Source: Candidatus Cottocaccamicrobium excrementipullorum (lineage in GTDB: Bacteria; Bacillota; Clostridia; Lachnospirales; Lachnospiraceae). From it: 64,000 bases of DNA. The notes under the pieces are model-generated. The model was given only the letters and a program-made list of their open reading frames with translations, did no database searches and was not told where the DNA came from. Location: contig DVFL01000029.1 in the NCBI GenBank assembly GCA_018713255.1, forward strand, positions 62,001 to 126,000, written 5' to 3'. Shown piece after piece: positions 15,917 to 24,886 of the stretch. The number at the start of each line of letters is the position of its first letter. Position 1 is the stretch's first letter. A program made the position numbers and the translations under genes.

Positions 15917-16852
15917 TTATAAGTGAAGGAGAAGATACTGAATAAACCGCTTTACGGCGAAGGAGGTGTAGTTTCGGTTGGGCAGCAGGACGTAAAACAT
16001 CCGGTCCGCCAGCTGGGAATTTAGCTGATAAAAGCGAAGGGGAACATTGGGGGTGTGGATCATGCGGTCGCTGACTAAAGTGGCCCCGAATCCATCCGCC
16101 GCCAGATGATAAGCCGTGGCCAGCTGAGACAGGCGGAGTTTGATATTGGGCTTAAAGCCTGCTTCTTGGAAAATCTGAATTGCCCGGTCATGAAGATTGT
16201 TTCCCGGGGTCAGAAGAATAAATTCCAGGTCCCTAAACAGGCTTAGGGGCGCAGAGGGACAGGTGGGATCCAGGTGCCTGCCGTCAATAATATCCTGAGC
16301 CGTCAGGGCCGCGTAGGCCGCCGTCTGGTTCACAGGATGATTCTGAGGCACCGCCAGGAGAATATGGTCCCGGAACATAGAGTATCGTTCAAAATTTTTC
16401 ATAATGTCAGGATTGCAGCTGAAGGTAAGATCAATTTTCCGCTGCATCAGCAAATCAGACAGCACATCTGAGCTTTCTTCCGTTATTTCCAGTTTGATTC
16501 CAGGATATTCCTGACAAAATCCGGCCAGTACCGGAGATAAAATGTAAGCATTTACATAGTGGGAGCCGCCGAAGCGGATCAGACCGGTATTCAGATTCTG
16601 GATATCGTGGATCTGCTGGTTTAAGTCGTATTCCAGGCTCTGCATTTTTTGAATGGACTGAATGTACGCCTCGCCGGCGGCAGTCAGCTGAAGGGGCCGG
16701 CGGCTTCGGTCGAATAAGGGCATTCCGATGGAATTTTCAATTTTCTGGATGGCGATGCTTAAGGCCGGCTGGGTCAGATACAGATGTTCTGCGGCTTTGG
16801 AAAAACTCCCATCTAAGAAAACCTGATAGATATATTGGAAATCCTGCTGCAT
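15917..16852 (-). CDS. LysR-family regulator of the hydroxy-acid locus
   Basis: Encodes 311 residues: N-terminal helix-turn-helix (SFSKAAEHLYLTQPALSIAI, about 16-35) and effector-binding domain (about 90-310). It lies between the two hydro-lyase operons, convergent with ttdAB and divergent from the gene at 16955. The 26-base element repeated in front of both operons (14305-14330 and 16876-16901) is best explained as its binding site, which would make it the shared activator and also place its own promoter beside the site. The inducer is unknown; a hydroxy-acid or ester transported by the adjacent carrier is a reasonable guess. Confidence 0.92.
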   Translation of the reverse strand: MQQDFQYIYQVFLDGSFSKAAEHLYLTQPALSIAIQKIENSIGMPLFDRSRRPLQLTAAGEAYIQSIQKMQSLEYDLNQQIHDIQNLNTGLIRFGGSHYVNAYILSPVLAGFCQEYPGIKLEITEESSDVLSDLLMQRKIDLTFSCNPDIMKNFERYSMFRDHILLAVPQNHPVNQTAAYAALTAQDIIDGRHLDPTCPSAPLSLFRDLEFILLTPGNNLHDRAIQIFQEAGFKPNIKLRLSQLATAYHLAADGFGATLVSDRMIHTPNVPLRFYQLNSQLADRMFYVLLPNRNYTSFAVKRFIQYLLLHL

Positions 16853-16875
16853 AGTATAAACCTCGCTTATATTAA

Positions 16876-16920
16876 TATAAAATCTATAAAATTGATTATA
16901 TGATATGTAGATGATAAAGT
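16876..16920 (+). promoter_or_regulatory. Second copy of the LysR-type operator with promoter
   Basis: Bases 16876-16901 read TATAAAAT, CT, ATAAAATTGAT, T, ATAT, identical in 23 of 26 positions to 14305-14330. TTGATT (16892-16897) has a 17-base spacer to a weak -10, TAAAGT (16915-16920). Located between the divergent LysR gene and the UxaA-like operon. Confidence 0.65.
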
Positions 16921-16954
16921 AAAGACAGCAAAGGAAAAAAGAAAGGAGAACGTG

Positions 16955-17263
16955 ATGGAGATTAATGCACTGCTGATGGATCCAAAGGACAATGTGGTTA
17001 CCTGTGTGGCAGAGGTGAAGGCTGGAGACCTGGTGGTTTATAAAAACGGGGACCAGCTATGCAGCTTAAAGGCAGAGGAGTCTATCCCTTTCTGTCATAA
17101 GATAGCCTTAACGGATCTGAAAAAAGGGGATGAGGTGGTGAAGTACGGAGAACTCATCGGAAAAACTACCCGGGATGTGGCGAAAGGCCAGTGGGTATCC
17201 CACGAGAACATTTACAGCGTTCCCAGGGACTACGAAAGCGAAATGGTAAAGGAGGAAGAGTAA
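16955..17263 (+). CDS. UxaA/SuyA-type hydro-lyase small subunit (SAF domain)
   Basis: Encodes 102 residues from ATG 16955, seven bases after AAAGGAG; GTG 16952 is possible. It is a stand-alone SAF domain of the kind found at the N-terminus of altronate dehydratase (UxaA) and galactarate dehydratase (GarD), or as the separate small subunit of sulfolactate lyase (SuyA). Typical segments are the N-terminal DPKDNVVTC, IPFCHKIALTDLKKGDEVVKYGE and IGKTTRDVAKGQWVSHEN. It works with the large subunit that follows without a gap. Substrate is not decided by sequence. Confidence 0.87.
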   Translation: MEINALLMDPKDNVVTCVAEVKAGDLVVYKNGDQLCSLKAEESIPFCHKIALTDLKKGDEVVKYGELIGKTTRDVAKGQWVSHENIYSVPRDYESEMVKEEE

Positions 17264-18424
17264 ATGGAATTTTGGGGCTATAAGCGAAAGGAAGGCCGGG
17301 CAGGGATCCGGAATCATGTGCTGATTCTTCCCACCTGCGCCTGCGGCAGCGAAAGCGCAAGAATAGTGGCCAGTCAGGTAAGGGGAGCAGTAAATATTGT
17401 ATTCAATACCGGATGCTCCGATGTGGCAGCCAATACGGCCATGTCCCAGAAGGTGCTGACCGGCTTTGCCTGTAATCCGAATGTATACGGAGTGGTGATT
17501 ATCGGCCTGGGCTGCGAGACGGTTCCCCACAATATTCTCCGGGAAAAGATTCAGTCCATGACCAGCAAGCCGGTGGTTTCCTTCGGGATCCAGGAAGAGG
17601 GAGGAACCTTAAAAACTATTGAAAAGGCGGTGCGGGCGGCCAGAGAGATGGCGGCGGAAGCAGCCATGCAGCAGAAGGAGCTCTGTGATATTTCCAATCT
17701 TTTGCTGGGAATCGAGTGCGGCGGTTCTGACGCCACCTCCGGCATTGCCAGCAATCCGGCAGTAGGGGAGTTAAGCGACAGGCTGGTGGATCTGGGGGCC
17801 TCCACCATGATGAGCGAATCTATTGAGTGGATCGGCGCAGAACATATTGTAGCCAAGCGGGCGGCAACGCCGAAGATTCATAATCAGATCATTCAGGTGT
17901 GCAAAGCGTATGAGGAGCATTTAAAGGCGGCGGGCCAGGACTGCCGGGCAGGCCAGCCTACTCCGGGGAACAAGGCGGGGGGACTGTCTACCCTGGATGA
18001 AAAGAGCCTGGGCTGTATCCGAAAAGGAGGTACCCGCCCAATTGTGGAAGTATTGGCTCAGGGGGAGCGGCCGGTAAAGCATGGGGCTATTGTGATGGAC
18101 ACCGCCGGATATGATATCTCTTCTGTGACTTCCATGGTGGCAGGGGGATGCAACGCGGTGATTTTCACCACAGGGCGGGGAACACCTACCGGAAACGCCA
18201 TTGTTCCGGTGCTTAAGGTAACGGCCAACGCCAGGACTTATGAGCGGATGGAAGACAATATGGACGTGGACTTAAGCGGAATCATTAAAGGAACGAAAAC
18301 TTTCCAGGAGTGCGGAGGAGAGCTTTTGGATGTGATTCTTCAGGTCTGCAACGGAAAATTAACCAAGGCGGAGGCTTATGGATTTTCGGATATTGCCGTA
18401 GATCACGTGTGCCGGTTCGTGTAA
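17264..18424 (+). CDS. UxaA/SuyB-type hydro-lyase large subunit
   Basis: Encodes 386 residues, matching the large subunit of the altronate/galactarate dehydratase and sulfolactate sulfo-lyase family. Characteristic parts are GYKRKEGRAGIRNHVLILPT, the cysteine-containing FNTGCSDVAAN and GLGCETV, LGIECGGSDATSGIASNPA, and FTTGRGTPTGNAIVPVLKV. It removes water (or sulfite) from a 2-hydroxy acid using an iron centre in the cytosol. AAGGAGGAAGAG at the end of the small-subunit gene is its ribosome binding site. Given the linked ttdAB, a tartrate-like, aldarate or sulfo-acid substrate is possible. Confidence 0.87.
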   Translation: MEFWGYKRKEGRAGIRNHVLILPTCACGSESARIVASQVRGAVNIVFNTGCSDVAANTAMSQKVLTGFACNPNVYGVVIIGLGCETVPHNILREKIQSMTSKPVVSFGIQEEGGTLKTIEKAVRAAREMAAEAAMQQKELCDISNLLLGIECGGSDATSGIASNPAVGELSDRLVDLGASTMMSESIEWIGAEHIVAKRAATPKIHNQIIQVCKAYEEHLKAAGQDCRAGQPTPGNKAGGLSTLDEKSLGCIRKGGTRPIVEVLAQGERPVKHGAIVMDTAGYDISSVTSMVAGGCNAVIFTTGRGTPTGNAIVPVLKVTANARTYERMEDNMDVDLSGIIKGTKTFQECGGELLDVILQVCNGKLTKAEAYGFSDIAVDHVCRFV

Positions 18425-18442
18425 AGAGAAAAGGAGAATGGG

Positions 18443-19729
18443 ATGAGTCAGTTAACGATTTGTATTATTATTTGTGTGCTGACAGCGATCAGCTATATTT
18501 TGGGAAAAATTTCCATGGGGACAACAGCGCTTTTAAGCATGCTTGCCTTCGTGGTAACGGGGTGTCTGGATGCAGGAACGGCTGCTTCTTATTTTGGAAA
18601 TACTAATGGAATTATGATGCTGGCCATGCTGGTGGTAGCGGCTGGATTTAATCGGACCCAGTTTGTTCATCAATGTTCGTCCAGCGTAAACCGGGTGGCA
18701 AAAGGATCGTTGACCATGATGATGCTGGGATATATTGTGGTAGCCATCGTGCTTTCCCAGTTTATTCAGAGCTCCCTGGTGGTATTTGGAATTATGGCGC
18801 CCATGCTGGCTGCCAGCTGCGATGAAATGGGCATTAGTCCTTCCAAGGTGATGTTTCCCTTATCCATCGCCTGTATCGCCACAGTATCGGCCTTTCCTCT
18901 GGGCAGCGGGGCAACTCAGTTTGCAGAGCTGAACGGATATCTGGAGGCCAATGCCTACACGGAATACACAGTAGGACTTTTAGATCCTATGAAGGCCCGC
19001 TTCCCCATGGTGATTTTTGTGGCTGTTTACTGTATTTTCTTTGCCGCTAAAGTGGCGCCGTCAAAACCGGTGACGGCGATCTCCGGGGTTGAGGCGAAGA
19101 AGGATAATCGAGAGAAACTTCCTCCTCTTCAGGAAAAATGCGGCTATATTATTTTTATTCTGGTAACCCTTGGACTGATTTTCCAGAGCAAGCTGGGCAT
19201 TGATTCCTGGGTAATCTGTGTGGCAGGTGCTGTAGCCATGGTACTGACTGGCGTTCTTTCTGAGAAAGAAGCCATTGCCAGCATGAATATGCAGATTGGT
19301 TTCCTGTTCGTAGGTTCTCTGGCCATGGGAGGAGCCTTGACTCAGACGGGAGCTGGAGAAGTAATCGGCGGAGCCCTGGCAAGTATGGTAGGAAGCCTGA
19401 ATAATCCGTATTTGATTGGATTTGCTTTCTTTATTATTCCGTTCTTGTTAACTCAGATTATGATGAATCGTACTGTAATGCTGATCTTTATTCCTATTGC
19501 TATTTTGGCCTGCAAGTCCATGGGAGCCAACCCGGTGGGAATTATTATCCTGACCCAGACTGCCTGCTTAAGCTCTTTTATGACGCCCATGTCTACTCCC
19601 GCCATTCCAATGTGTATGGCAGTGGGCGGCTACGATCTGAAGTCACTGATCAAGCAGTCTCTAATTCCAGCAGCTTTTCTGACAGTGATTGCAGTAGGCT
19701 GGATTATGACTGTGTTCCCTATGTATTAA
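18443..19729 (+). CDS. SLC13/DASS-type anion transporter
   Basis: Encodes 428 residues with about eleven hydrophobic spans. The arrangement of two similar halves with re-entrant loops, the Ser/Asn-rich motifs in each half (FGIMAPMLAASCDEMG; MTPMSTPAIPMCMAVGGYD) and the total length fit the ion-transporter superfamily that includes dicarboxylate/tartrate carriers such as TtdT. It sits in one operon with the UxaA-like enzyme (18 bases upstream) and the esterase (14 bases downstream), so it probably imports their anionic substrate, possibly in exchange for a dicarboxylate product. Confidence 0.88.
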   Translation: MSQLTICIIICVLTAISYILGKISMGTTALLSMLAFVVTGCLDAGTAASYFGNTNGIMMLAMLVVAAGFNRTQFVHQCSSSVNRVAKGSLTMMMLGYIVVAIVLSQFIQSSLVVFGIMAPMLAASCDEMGISPSKVMFPLSIACIATVSAFPLGSGATQFAELNGYLEANAYTEYTVGLLDPMKARFPMVIFVAVYCIFFAAKVAPSKPVTAISGVEAKKDNREKLPPLQEKCGYIIFILVTLGLIFQSKLGIDSWVICVAGAVAMVLTGVLSEKEAIASMNMQIGFLFVGSLAMGGALTQTGAGEVIGGALASMVGSLNNPYLIGFAFFIIPFLLTQIMMNRTVMLIFIPIAILACKSMGANPVGIIILTQTACLSSFMTPMSTPAIPMCMAVGGYDLKSLIKQSLIPAAFLTVIAVGWIMTVFPMY

Positions 19730-19743
19730 TCAGGAGGTAAAAG

Positions 19744-21462
19744 ATGCTTGAAATTAAAACTTTTCCACAGGATATGAGCGTATTTGAGGTAAATCCTAAA
19801 AATCTGCGGGAGTGCCTGGTATCTGGTTTGTTTAAAGAAACGGTAAATGCAGATGGAAAGGAGAGAGTTTTCTACACTTATCTGACTCCCGGACTGACCT
19901 ATAACCAAAGCTGTCTCATCGTGGCGCCGCCGGACGATGTGCCGGTGGAGGAATATCTGGAGAACAGCTTCTGGCTGGAGTTTGCCCGGAAGGAAAAGAT
20001 TTTTATTCATTTCCTGAAGCCGGAAGGCAGATGGAATCCGGATGGTTCCGACGCGGACTATATGAATAAGGTGTATGTGCAGGTACAGTCAAGAAAGTAT
20101 TACGTAACCATGCAGGACAATATTTACGCCGCCGGCATCGGCGCCGGGGCCCAGATTGCCCAGCAGGCAGCCATGAAGATGACCAGCGAGTGGTCCGGAC
20201 TGGTTACCTTCGGTGATCTGGGGGAGGAAGCCCTTCTGAATGCGGAAGCCACCCAGAAGAGTGAAAACATGGGCAAGGTGGAGTTATCCATCAGCGCAGC
20301 AAAAACTCAGCTCCCGGTATGGATGTTCTGGTCAGCTAATGAAGGATGCAATCAGAGGGTATGTGATTACTGGAAAAAGCAGAACAATTCTGCAGCCCAG
20401 CGGTTTTCCAATCAGGACGCAGATGAGATCTATTTCCCGGTACCGGTGCGGAAAACCAGCGAGATCAATGAGGAGAAGATTTCTCAGGTGCGGGTGACCA
20501 ACGGATTTTCCGGCCAGGTAACAGAAACCGCGTTCGGACCGGTCTGGAGGTTCCTGACCATGGCCAGACGTCACCGCTGCCATGGAATGAAGGCCTTAAG
20601 AGGCTATAAAGATCCTGCAGCCTGCGGCGCCTCCCTCCATACTTTAGAGGTTCAGGGCTTTACCCGTCTGTGGTATGAGTACGTGCCGGAGAGGGTAAAG
20701 GCAGAGGGAAAGCCGGTTCCCCTGGTGGTAAACCTTCACGGACGGGGCGGAAGTGCGGAAAGCTTTATGGACATGTCTTCCATGAATTGTGTGGCGGAGG
20801 AACGGGGATTTATCGTGCTTTTTCCCGAGGCCGGCATCCATCAGCAGAGACCGGGAGGACTGCGCAATATCCTCCTGTGGAATGGATTTTACAAGGAGGA
20901 GAAGATTGACGACGTGGACTTTATTCTGAAGATGATTGAGGATGTGAAGCAGCGCTATACCATTGACGAAACCAGGATTTACGCCTGCGGACAGTCCAGC
21001 GGAGGCATGATGACCTCGGAGCTTGCCCTCCGGGCGCCTCAGGTGTTCGCCGCCGCCGCTCCCTGGTCGGCCATTAAGGATCCGGATCATGATGTTCCCC
21101 TGCCGGAAGCGATCCAGCCGGAGGTTCCCTACTTCTTCCTCTTCGGAGAAAATGACTGGCTCTGCGTAGACCGGGAGAAGGGAGAACTGGAATACCATGT
21201 GGCGCCGGATATCGCGGCATTTCTCAGGAATCTGATGGAGCTTTATGGTCTGGAGAAGGAGCCTAAGCGGTATACCTGCGGGGAGATTTCCTATTACGTG
21301 TATTTAAATAAGAAAAAGGTGCCTATGCTTACGGTAGGAACGGTGAAGGAGATGTCCCATGCCAATTACCCATGGGAGAGCTTTATTACTTACGATCAGT
21401 TTTTCGCCAGATTTTCCAAGAAAGATGGAAAGCTTTTGTATATGGGAGAGGATGCGGTGTAA
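19744..21462 (+). CDS. Tandem alpha/beta-hydrolase, PHB-depolymerase/feruloyl-esterase-like
   Basis: Encodes 572 residues, without signal peptide, so intracellular. The C-terminal half (about 290-570) is an esterase of the PHB-depolymerase/feruloyl-esterase type: oxyanion segment LHGRGGSAESF, nucleophile Ser418 in GQSSG, Asp471 in GENDW and His539 in MSHANYPWE. The N-terminal half (about 30-285) resembles a second hydrolase fold, but the nucleophile elbow reads GIGAG (131-135) with Gly133 in place of Ser, so it is probably catalytically dead and may bind substrate. Last gene of the LysR-controlled operon, ended by a terminator. A cytosolic ester substrate brought in by the upstream carrier is implied. 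Confidence 0.82.
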   Translation: MLEIKTFPQDMSVFEVNPKNLRECLVSGLFKETVNADGKERVFYTYLTPGLTYNQSCLIVAPPDDVPVEEYLENSFWLEFARKEKIFIHFLKPEGRWNPDGSDADYMNKVYVQVQSRKYYVTMQDNIYAAGIGAGAQIAQQAAMKMTSEWSGLVTFGDLGEEALLNAEATQKSENMGKVELSISAAKTQLPVWMFWSANEGCNQRVCDYWKKQNNSAAQRFSNQDADEIYFPVPVRKTSEINEEKISQVRVTNGFSGQVTETAFGPVWRFLTMARRHRCHGMKALRGYKDPAACGASLHTLEVQGFTRLWYEYVPERVKAEGKPVPLVVNLHGRGGSAESFMDMSSMNCVAEERGFIVLFPEAGIHQQRPGGLRNILLWNGFYKEEKIDDVDFILKMIEDVKQRYTIDETRIYACGQSSGGMMTSELALRAPQVFAAAAPWSAIKDPDHDVPLPEAIQPEVPYFFLFGENDWLCVDREKGELEYHVAPDIAAFLRNLMELYGLEKEPKRYTCGEISYYVYLNKKKVPMLTVGTVKEMSHANYPWESFITYDQFFARFSKKDGKLLYMGEDAV

Positions 21463-21474
21463 CGTATTCTTTCA

Positions 21475-21518
21475 GATAAGAGAAGTGCCGCCAGATGAAG
21501 GACGGCACTTTTCTTATC
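21475..21518 (+). terminator. Intrinsic terminator
   Basis: GATAAGAGAAGTGCCG (21475-21490) pairs with CGGCACTTTTCTTATC (21503-21518) with one wobble pair. It ends the UxaA-like/carrier/esterase transcript and separates it from the enoate reductase gene. Confidence 0.75.
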
Positions 21519-21540
21519 CATAGAAGCGAGAGATTCCATA

Positions 21541-21570
21541 ATGACAGAAGGATATCATTTACGGTATAAT
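21541..21570 (+). promoter_or_regulatory. Promoter of the enoate reductase gene
   Basis: ATGACA (21541-21546), an 18-base spacer and consensus TATAAT (21565-21570) precede ATG 21600. Confidence 0.6.
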
Positions 21571-21599
21571 ATGTGAAAGAAATGACACGGAGGAAAAAG

Positions 21600-23546
21600 A
21601 TGAAAAGAAGATATCCAAATTTGACAAAACCCATTACCATAGGGAAAGTAACCTTCAGAAACCGGATGTTTTCCGCGCCCATGGGCGGGACGGACATTAC
21701 TAACGACGGCTGCATCGGTCCCAAATCCACGGCCTTTTATGAGCTTCGGGCAAAAGGCGGGGCCGGGGCGGTGACGGTCAGCGAATGTATGGTGCATCCC
21801 AAGACAGACGGCTCCCACGCCTATCACCTGGATACGTCTATCCTGAATTCTCTGGCGGCGGCCACTTACACGGCAGACGCGATCCGCAGGCACGGCGCCA
21901 TTCCCAGCCTGGAGCTTTCTCATTCCGGCATGTACGCGGGAACCTATATGACCGATAAGACGAAGCAGCATGAAATGAATCAGTGGGGTCCTTCGGATAC
22001 TGTTCGTCCCGACGGCGTAAAGGTAAAGGCTCTCTCAAAGGAAATGATTGAGGAAATCGTGGAGGCCTACGGAAAGACCGCAGCCCTTGCCAAGCGGGCG
22101 GGATTTGAAATGATGATGATTCACGGAGGCCATGGCTGGCTGCTGAATCAGTTTTTCTCTCCTTATTTTAACCGGAGAACAGACGAGTACGGCGGAAGCC
22201 TGGAGAATCGGTGCCGCCTGGCGGTGGAAGTGCTGCAGGCTGTCCGCCAGGCAGTAGGACCTGAATTTCCCATTGAATTCCGCATGAGCGGCTCAGAATT
22301 GTTTGAAGGGGGATACGGGCTGGAAGAAGGGGTGGAAATCGCCCGGCAGATTGAGCCTTATATCGACCTTCTCCATGTTTCGGCAGGAACTTATCAGAGA
22401 GGATTTGGAGATACTCATCCTTCCATGTTCAAGGAGCACGGCTGCAATGTATACCTGGCGGCAGAGATCAAGCGCCATGTAAAGGTGCCTGTGGCCACCA
22501 TTGGAGCCTTAAATGATCCGGAACAGATGGAGGAGATCATTGCCAGCGGAAAAGCGGATATTGTATACATGGCAAGGGCTCTTCTTGCGGATCCTTATCT
22601 GCCCAGAAAGGTGGCGGAAAACCGGGATGAGGAGATCGTTCACTGCCTCCGCTGCTTCACCTGTATGGCGGAGCGGGCAGCTACATCCACCAGAAGATGT
22701 ACGGTAAATCCGCTGATTGGACGGGAAATGGACGGCGTGGAGATTCAGCCGGCGCCGGTAAAGAAGAAGGTTCTGGTGGCAGGAGGAGGTCCCGGCGGTC
22801 TTTACGCGGCCTATACTGCGGCAAGGAGAGGCCATCAGGTGATTTTGTGCGAGAAGACGGATTCCCTGGGCGGGATATTAAAGAGCGAACAGGCTCTTCC
22901 TTTCAAGAAGGAAATGTATGATCTGGCCCAGACCTATACGCTGATGGCGAAGAAAGCCGGCGTTGAGTTCCGGCTGAATACAGAGGTGACCAGAGAATAC
23001 GCAGAAAAAGAAGGGGCAGAGGCCCTGATTATCGCCGTCGGTTCCCGGCCCTTTATTCCGCCCATTAAGGGACTTGAGGGGGATAACGTGGTAATCGTCA
23101 ACAATTATTACCGGGAAAAGGATAAGGTTGGAGATGATGTGGTGGTATTCGGCGGAGGACTGGCCGGATGCGAGTGCGCTATCCATCTTGGAATGGAAGG
23201 AAAACGGGTTCATCTGGTTGAGATGCGCGATGAACTGGCGCCGGACGCCAATGTCCGCCACCGCCCGCTGCTGTTAAAGGAAATTGAAAAGTATGTCACC
23301 GTCCATACAGGGTATAAGGGGCTGGAAGTTACGGCGGAAGGAATTCTCTGCCAGGATAAAGAGGGAAACCAGGTGCTGGTTCCGGGAAAAACCGTTATCT
23401 GTGCCCTGGGCCAGCGGGCCAGAACAGATGTGGCAGACAAGCTGCGGGATGCCGCGCCCTACACAGCAGTCATCGGCGATGCCTCCAGAGTGTCCACCAT
23501 TACCAATGCGGTGTACTGGGGGTATTATGCGGCGCTGGATATTTGA
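21600..23546 (+). CDS. Enoate reductase-type flavoenzyme (old yellow enzyme with 4Fe-4S and FAD domains)
   Basis: Encodes 648 residues from ATG 21600, placed by GGAGG at 21590; GTG 21573 is unlikely. Domain order is FMN-binding TIM barrel (1-360, with MIHGGHGWLLNQFFSPYFNR and EYGGSLENR), 4Fe-4S cluster motif CLRCFTC plus CTVNP (about 355-375), and FAD/NAD(P)H Rossmann domains (VLVAGGGPGGLYAA, VVVFGGGLAGCE). This is the architecture of 2-enoate, cinnamate and bile-acid enone reductases (FldZ/BaiCD relatives) and dienoyl-CoA reductase. It reduces an activated C=C bond. Substrate cannot be assigned by sequence; its place beside an esterase locus suggests an unsaturated acid such as a hydroxycinnamate. 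Confidence 0.88.
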   Translation: MKRRYPNLTKPITIGKVTFRNRMFSAPMGGTDITNDGCIGPKSTAFYELRAKGGAGAVTVSECMVHPKTDGSHAYHLDTSILNSLAAATYTADAIRRHGAIPSLELSHSGMYAGTYMTDKTKQHEMNQWGPSDTVRPDGVKVKALSKEMIEEIVEAYGKTAALAKRAGFEMMMIHGGHGWLLNQFFSPYFNRRTDEYGGSLENRCRLAVEVLQAVRQAVGPEFPIEFRMSGSELFEGGYGLEEGVEIARQIEPYIDLLHVSAGTYQRGFGDTHPSMFKEHGCNVYLAAEIKRHVKVPVATIGALNDPEQMEEIIASGKADIVYMARALLADPYLPRKVAENRDEEIVHCLRCFTCMAERAATSTRRCTVNPLIGREMDGVEIQPAPVKKKVLVAGGGPGGLYAAYTAARRGHQVILCEKTDSLGGILKSEQALPFKKEMYDLAQTYTLMAKKAGVEFRLNTEVTREYAEKEGAEALIIAVGSRPFIPPIKGLEGDNVVIVNNYYREKDKVGDDVVVFGGGLAGCECAIHLGMEGKRVHLVEMRDELAPDANVRHRPLLLKEIEKYVTVHTGYKGLEVTAEGILCQDKEGNQVLVPGKTVICALGQRARTDVADKLRDAAPYTAVIGDASRVSTITNAVYWGYYAALDI

Positions 23547-23588
23547 TGGGCCGATTTAAAAGGACGTGAACACTATGGAATTAATTAG

Positions 23589-24524
23589 CTGGGCCTTGAG
23601 GTTACGGGAGATACCTTTGACCGTCTGCACCGGGGCGCCCATTACCTTCTGGATGTGCGGCCGGCCGGACGGTGGCCTGCGGAGTGCTTTTATTATGCAG
23701 GCGGCGTGCCGGCGATTATGGAAGAGATCAGGGAACATCTTCATCTGGATGTGATGACCATTACGGGAAAAACACTTGGGGAAAATCTGGATGAGCTGAA
23801 GGCAAAGGGATATTATGAACGATGTGAAAAATGGCTGGCTGAGTTTAATCAGCGGTACGGCTGCCATCTGACCCGGCAGGATATTATCCGTCCTTATGAT
23901 CAGGCTATTGGCGTGGAGGGCTCCATTGCTGTTCTTAAGGGAAATCTGGCTCCGGAGGGGGCGGTGATCAAGCATACTGCATGTCCGAAGGAAATGTATC
24001 ACGCGATTCTCCGGGCCCGTCCCTTTGACAGTGAGGAGGAGTGCCTTGCCGCCGTTCTTCATCATGAGGTGGAGAAGGGGGACGCAGTGTTCATTCGATA
24101 TGAAGGACCCAAGGGCAGCGGCATGCCGGAGATGTTTTATACTTCAGAGGCGATTTCCTCAGATAAGGAGCTGGGACGGAGCATCGCACTGATTACTGAT
24201 GGACGCTTTTCCGGCGCCTCCACCGGACCGGTGATCGGCCACTGCAGTCCTGAAGCGGTGGACGGCGGTCCCATTGCCCTGGTGGAGAAGGATGATTTGA
24301 TTGAAATCGATGTTTTCGCCCGGAAGTTAAATATCATCGGGGTAAAAGGAGAACGGAAGACGGCGGAAGAGATAGAGGCGATCCTGGCAGAACGCCGGGC
24401 CAAATGGCAGCCCAAGCCCCGCAAGTACAGCAGAGGGGTGCTGCGGTTGTTTGGCGAGCTGGCCGCCAGTCCCATGAAAGGCGCGTACTTGGATTATGAG
24501 AATCTCCATTCCAGAAGGCCATGA
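23589..24524 (+). pseudogene. 5'-truncated IlvD/Edd-family dehydratase
   Basis: The frame from about 23589 to TGA 24522-24524 encodes about 310 residues matching only the C-terminal half of the IlvD/Edd family (GLEVTGDTFDR; CFYYAGGVPAIMEE; TGKTLGEN; PYDQAIGVEGSIAVLKGNLA; GPKGSGMPEM; LITDGRFSGAS; GHCSPEA). Full proteins have about 550-600 residues and carry the Fe-S cysteines in the missing N-terminal part. Only 42 bases separate the homology from the previous stop, so the 5' half is deleted, not frameshifted. An in-frame TAG at 23586 precedes it. ATG 23575 with a fair ribosome binding site is in another frame. The sequence style resembles sugar-acid dehydratases more than the isoleucine/valine enzyme. 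Confidence 0.8.
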
Positions 24525-24570
24525 GTAATTTGTGACGAATTTTTTACGGAAATTCCCAGCTGTCGAATAA

Positions 24571-24699
24571 GCGGCATCAACTCAGGATTCCGAATGCACT
24601 GCATATCGTTATGCCAGAATCGGGTATATTGATCATCCCCAGGGATTGGCACAGGCATTAGGTGCAGGAGATATTCAGATCACATTTCAGAAAAATTAA
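24571..24699 (+). pseudogene. Tail fragment of a cyclophilin-like gene
   Basis: The frame open from after TAA 24568-24570 to TAA 24697-24699 ends with YARIGYIDHPQGLAQALGAG followed by DIQITFQKN. This aligns with the end of the intact cyclophilin-like protein at 46190-46720 (YTRLGRITDLTGWQEALGSG, then GITVTFSLEK). Only about 35 residues are preserved and no start is present. It is followed by a proper terminator, which supports a former gene end. Confidence 0.6.
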
Positions 24700-24707
24700 T
24701 CATCAGC

Positions 24708-24743
24708 AGCGTCAGTGCAGAAAAACACTGGCGCTGTTTTTTT
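24708..24743 (+). terminator. Intrinsic terminator
   Basis: AGCGTCAGTG (24708-24717) pairs with CACTGGCGCT (24726-24735) with one G-T wobble, followed by seven T (24737-24743). Confidence 0.8.
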
Positions 24744-24886
24744 GACTAAGAAGATCCCCTTAAGAATTATTATTTGATTTAACTATGGAAATGCATAATA
24801 TATAAGAATTTGCTATTTGTAAGCCATTGCGGTACACTGGAGACAACAAAGAAAGTCATTCATTGAAGAAAAGAGGTAATTTTAAA

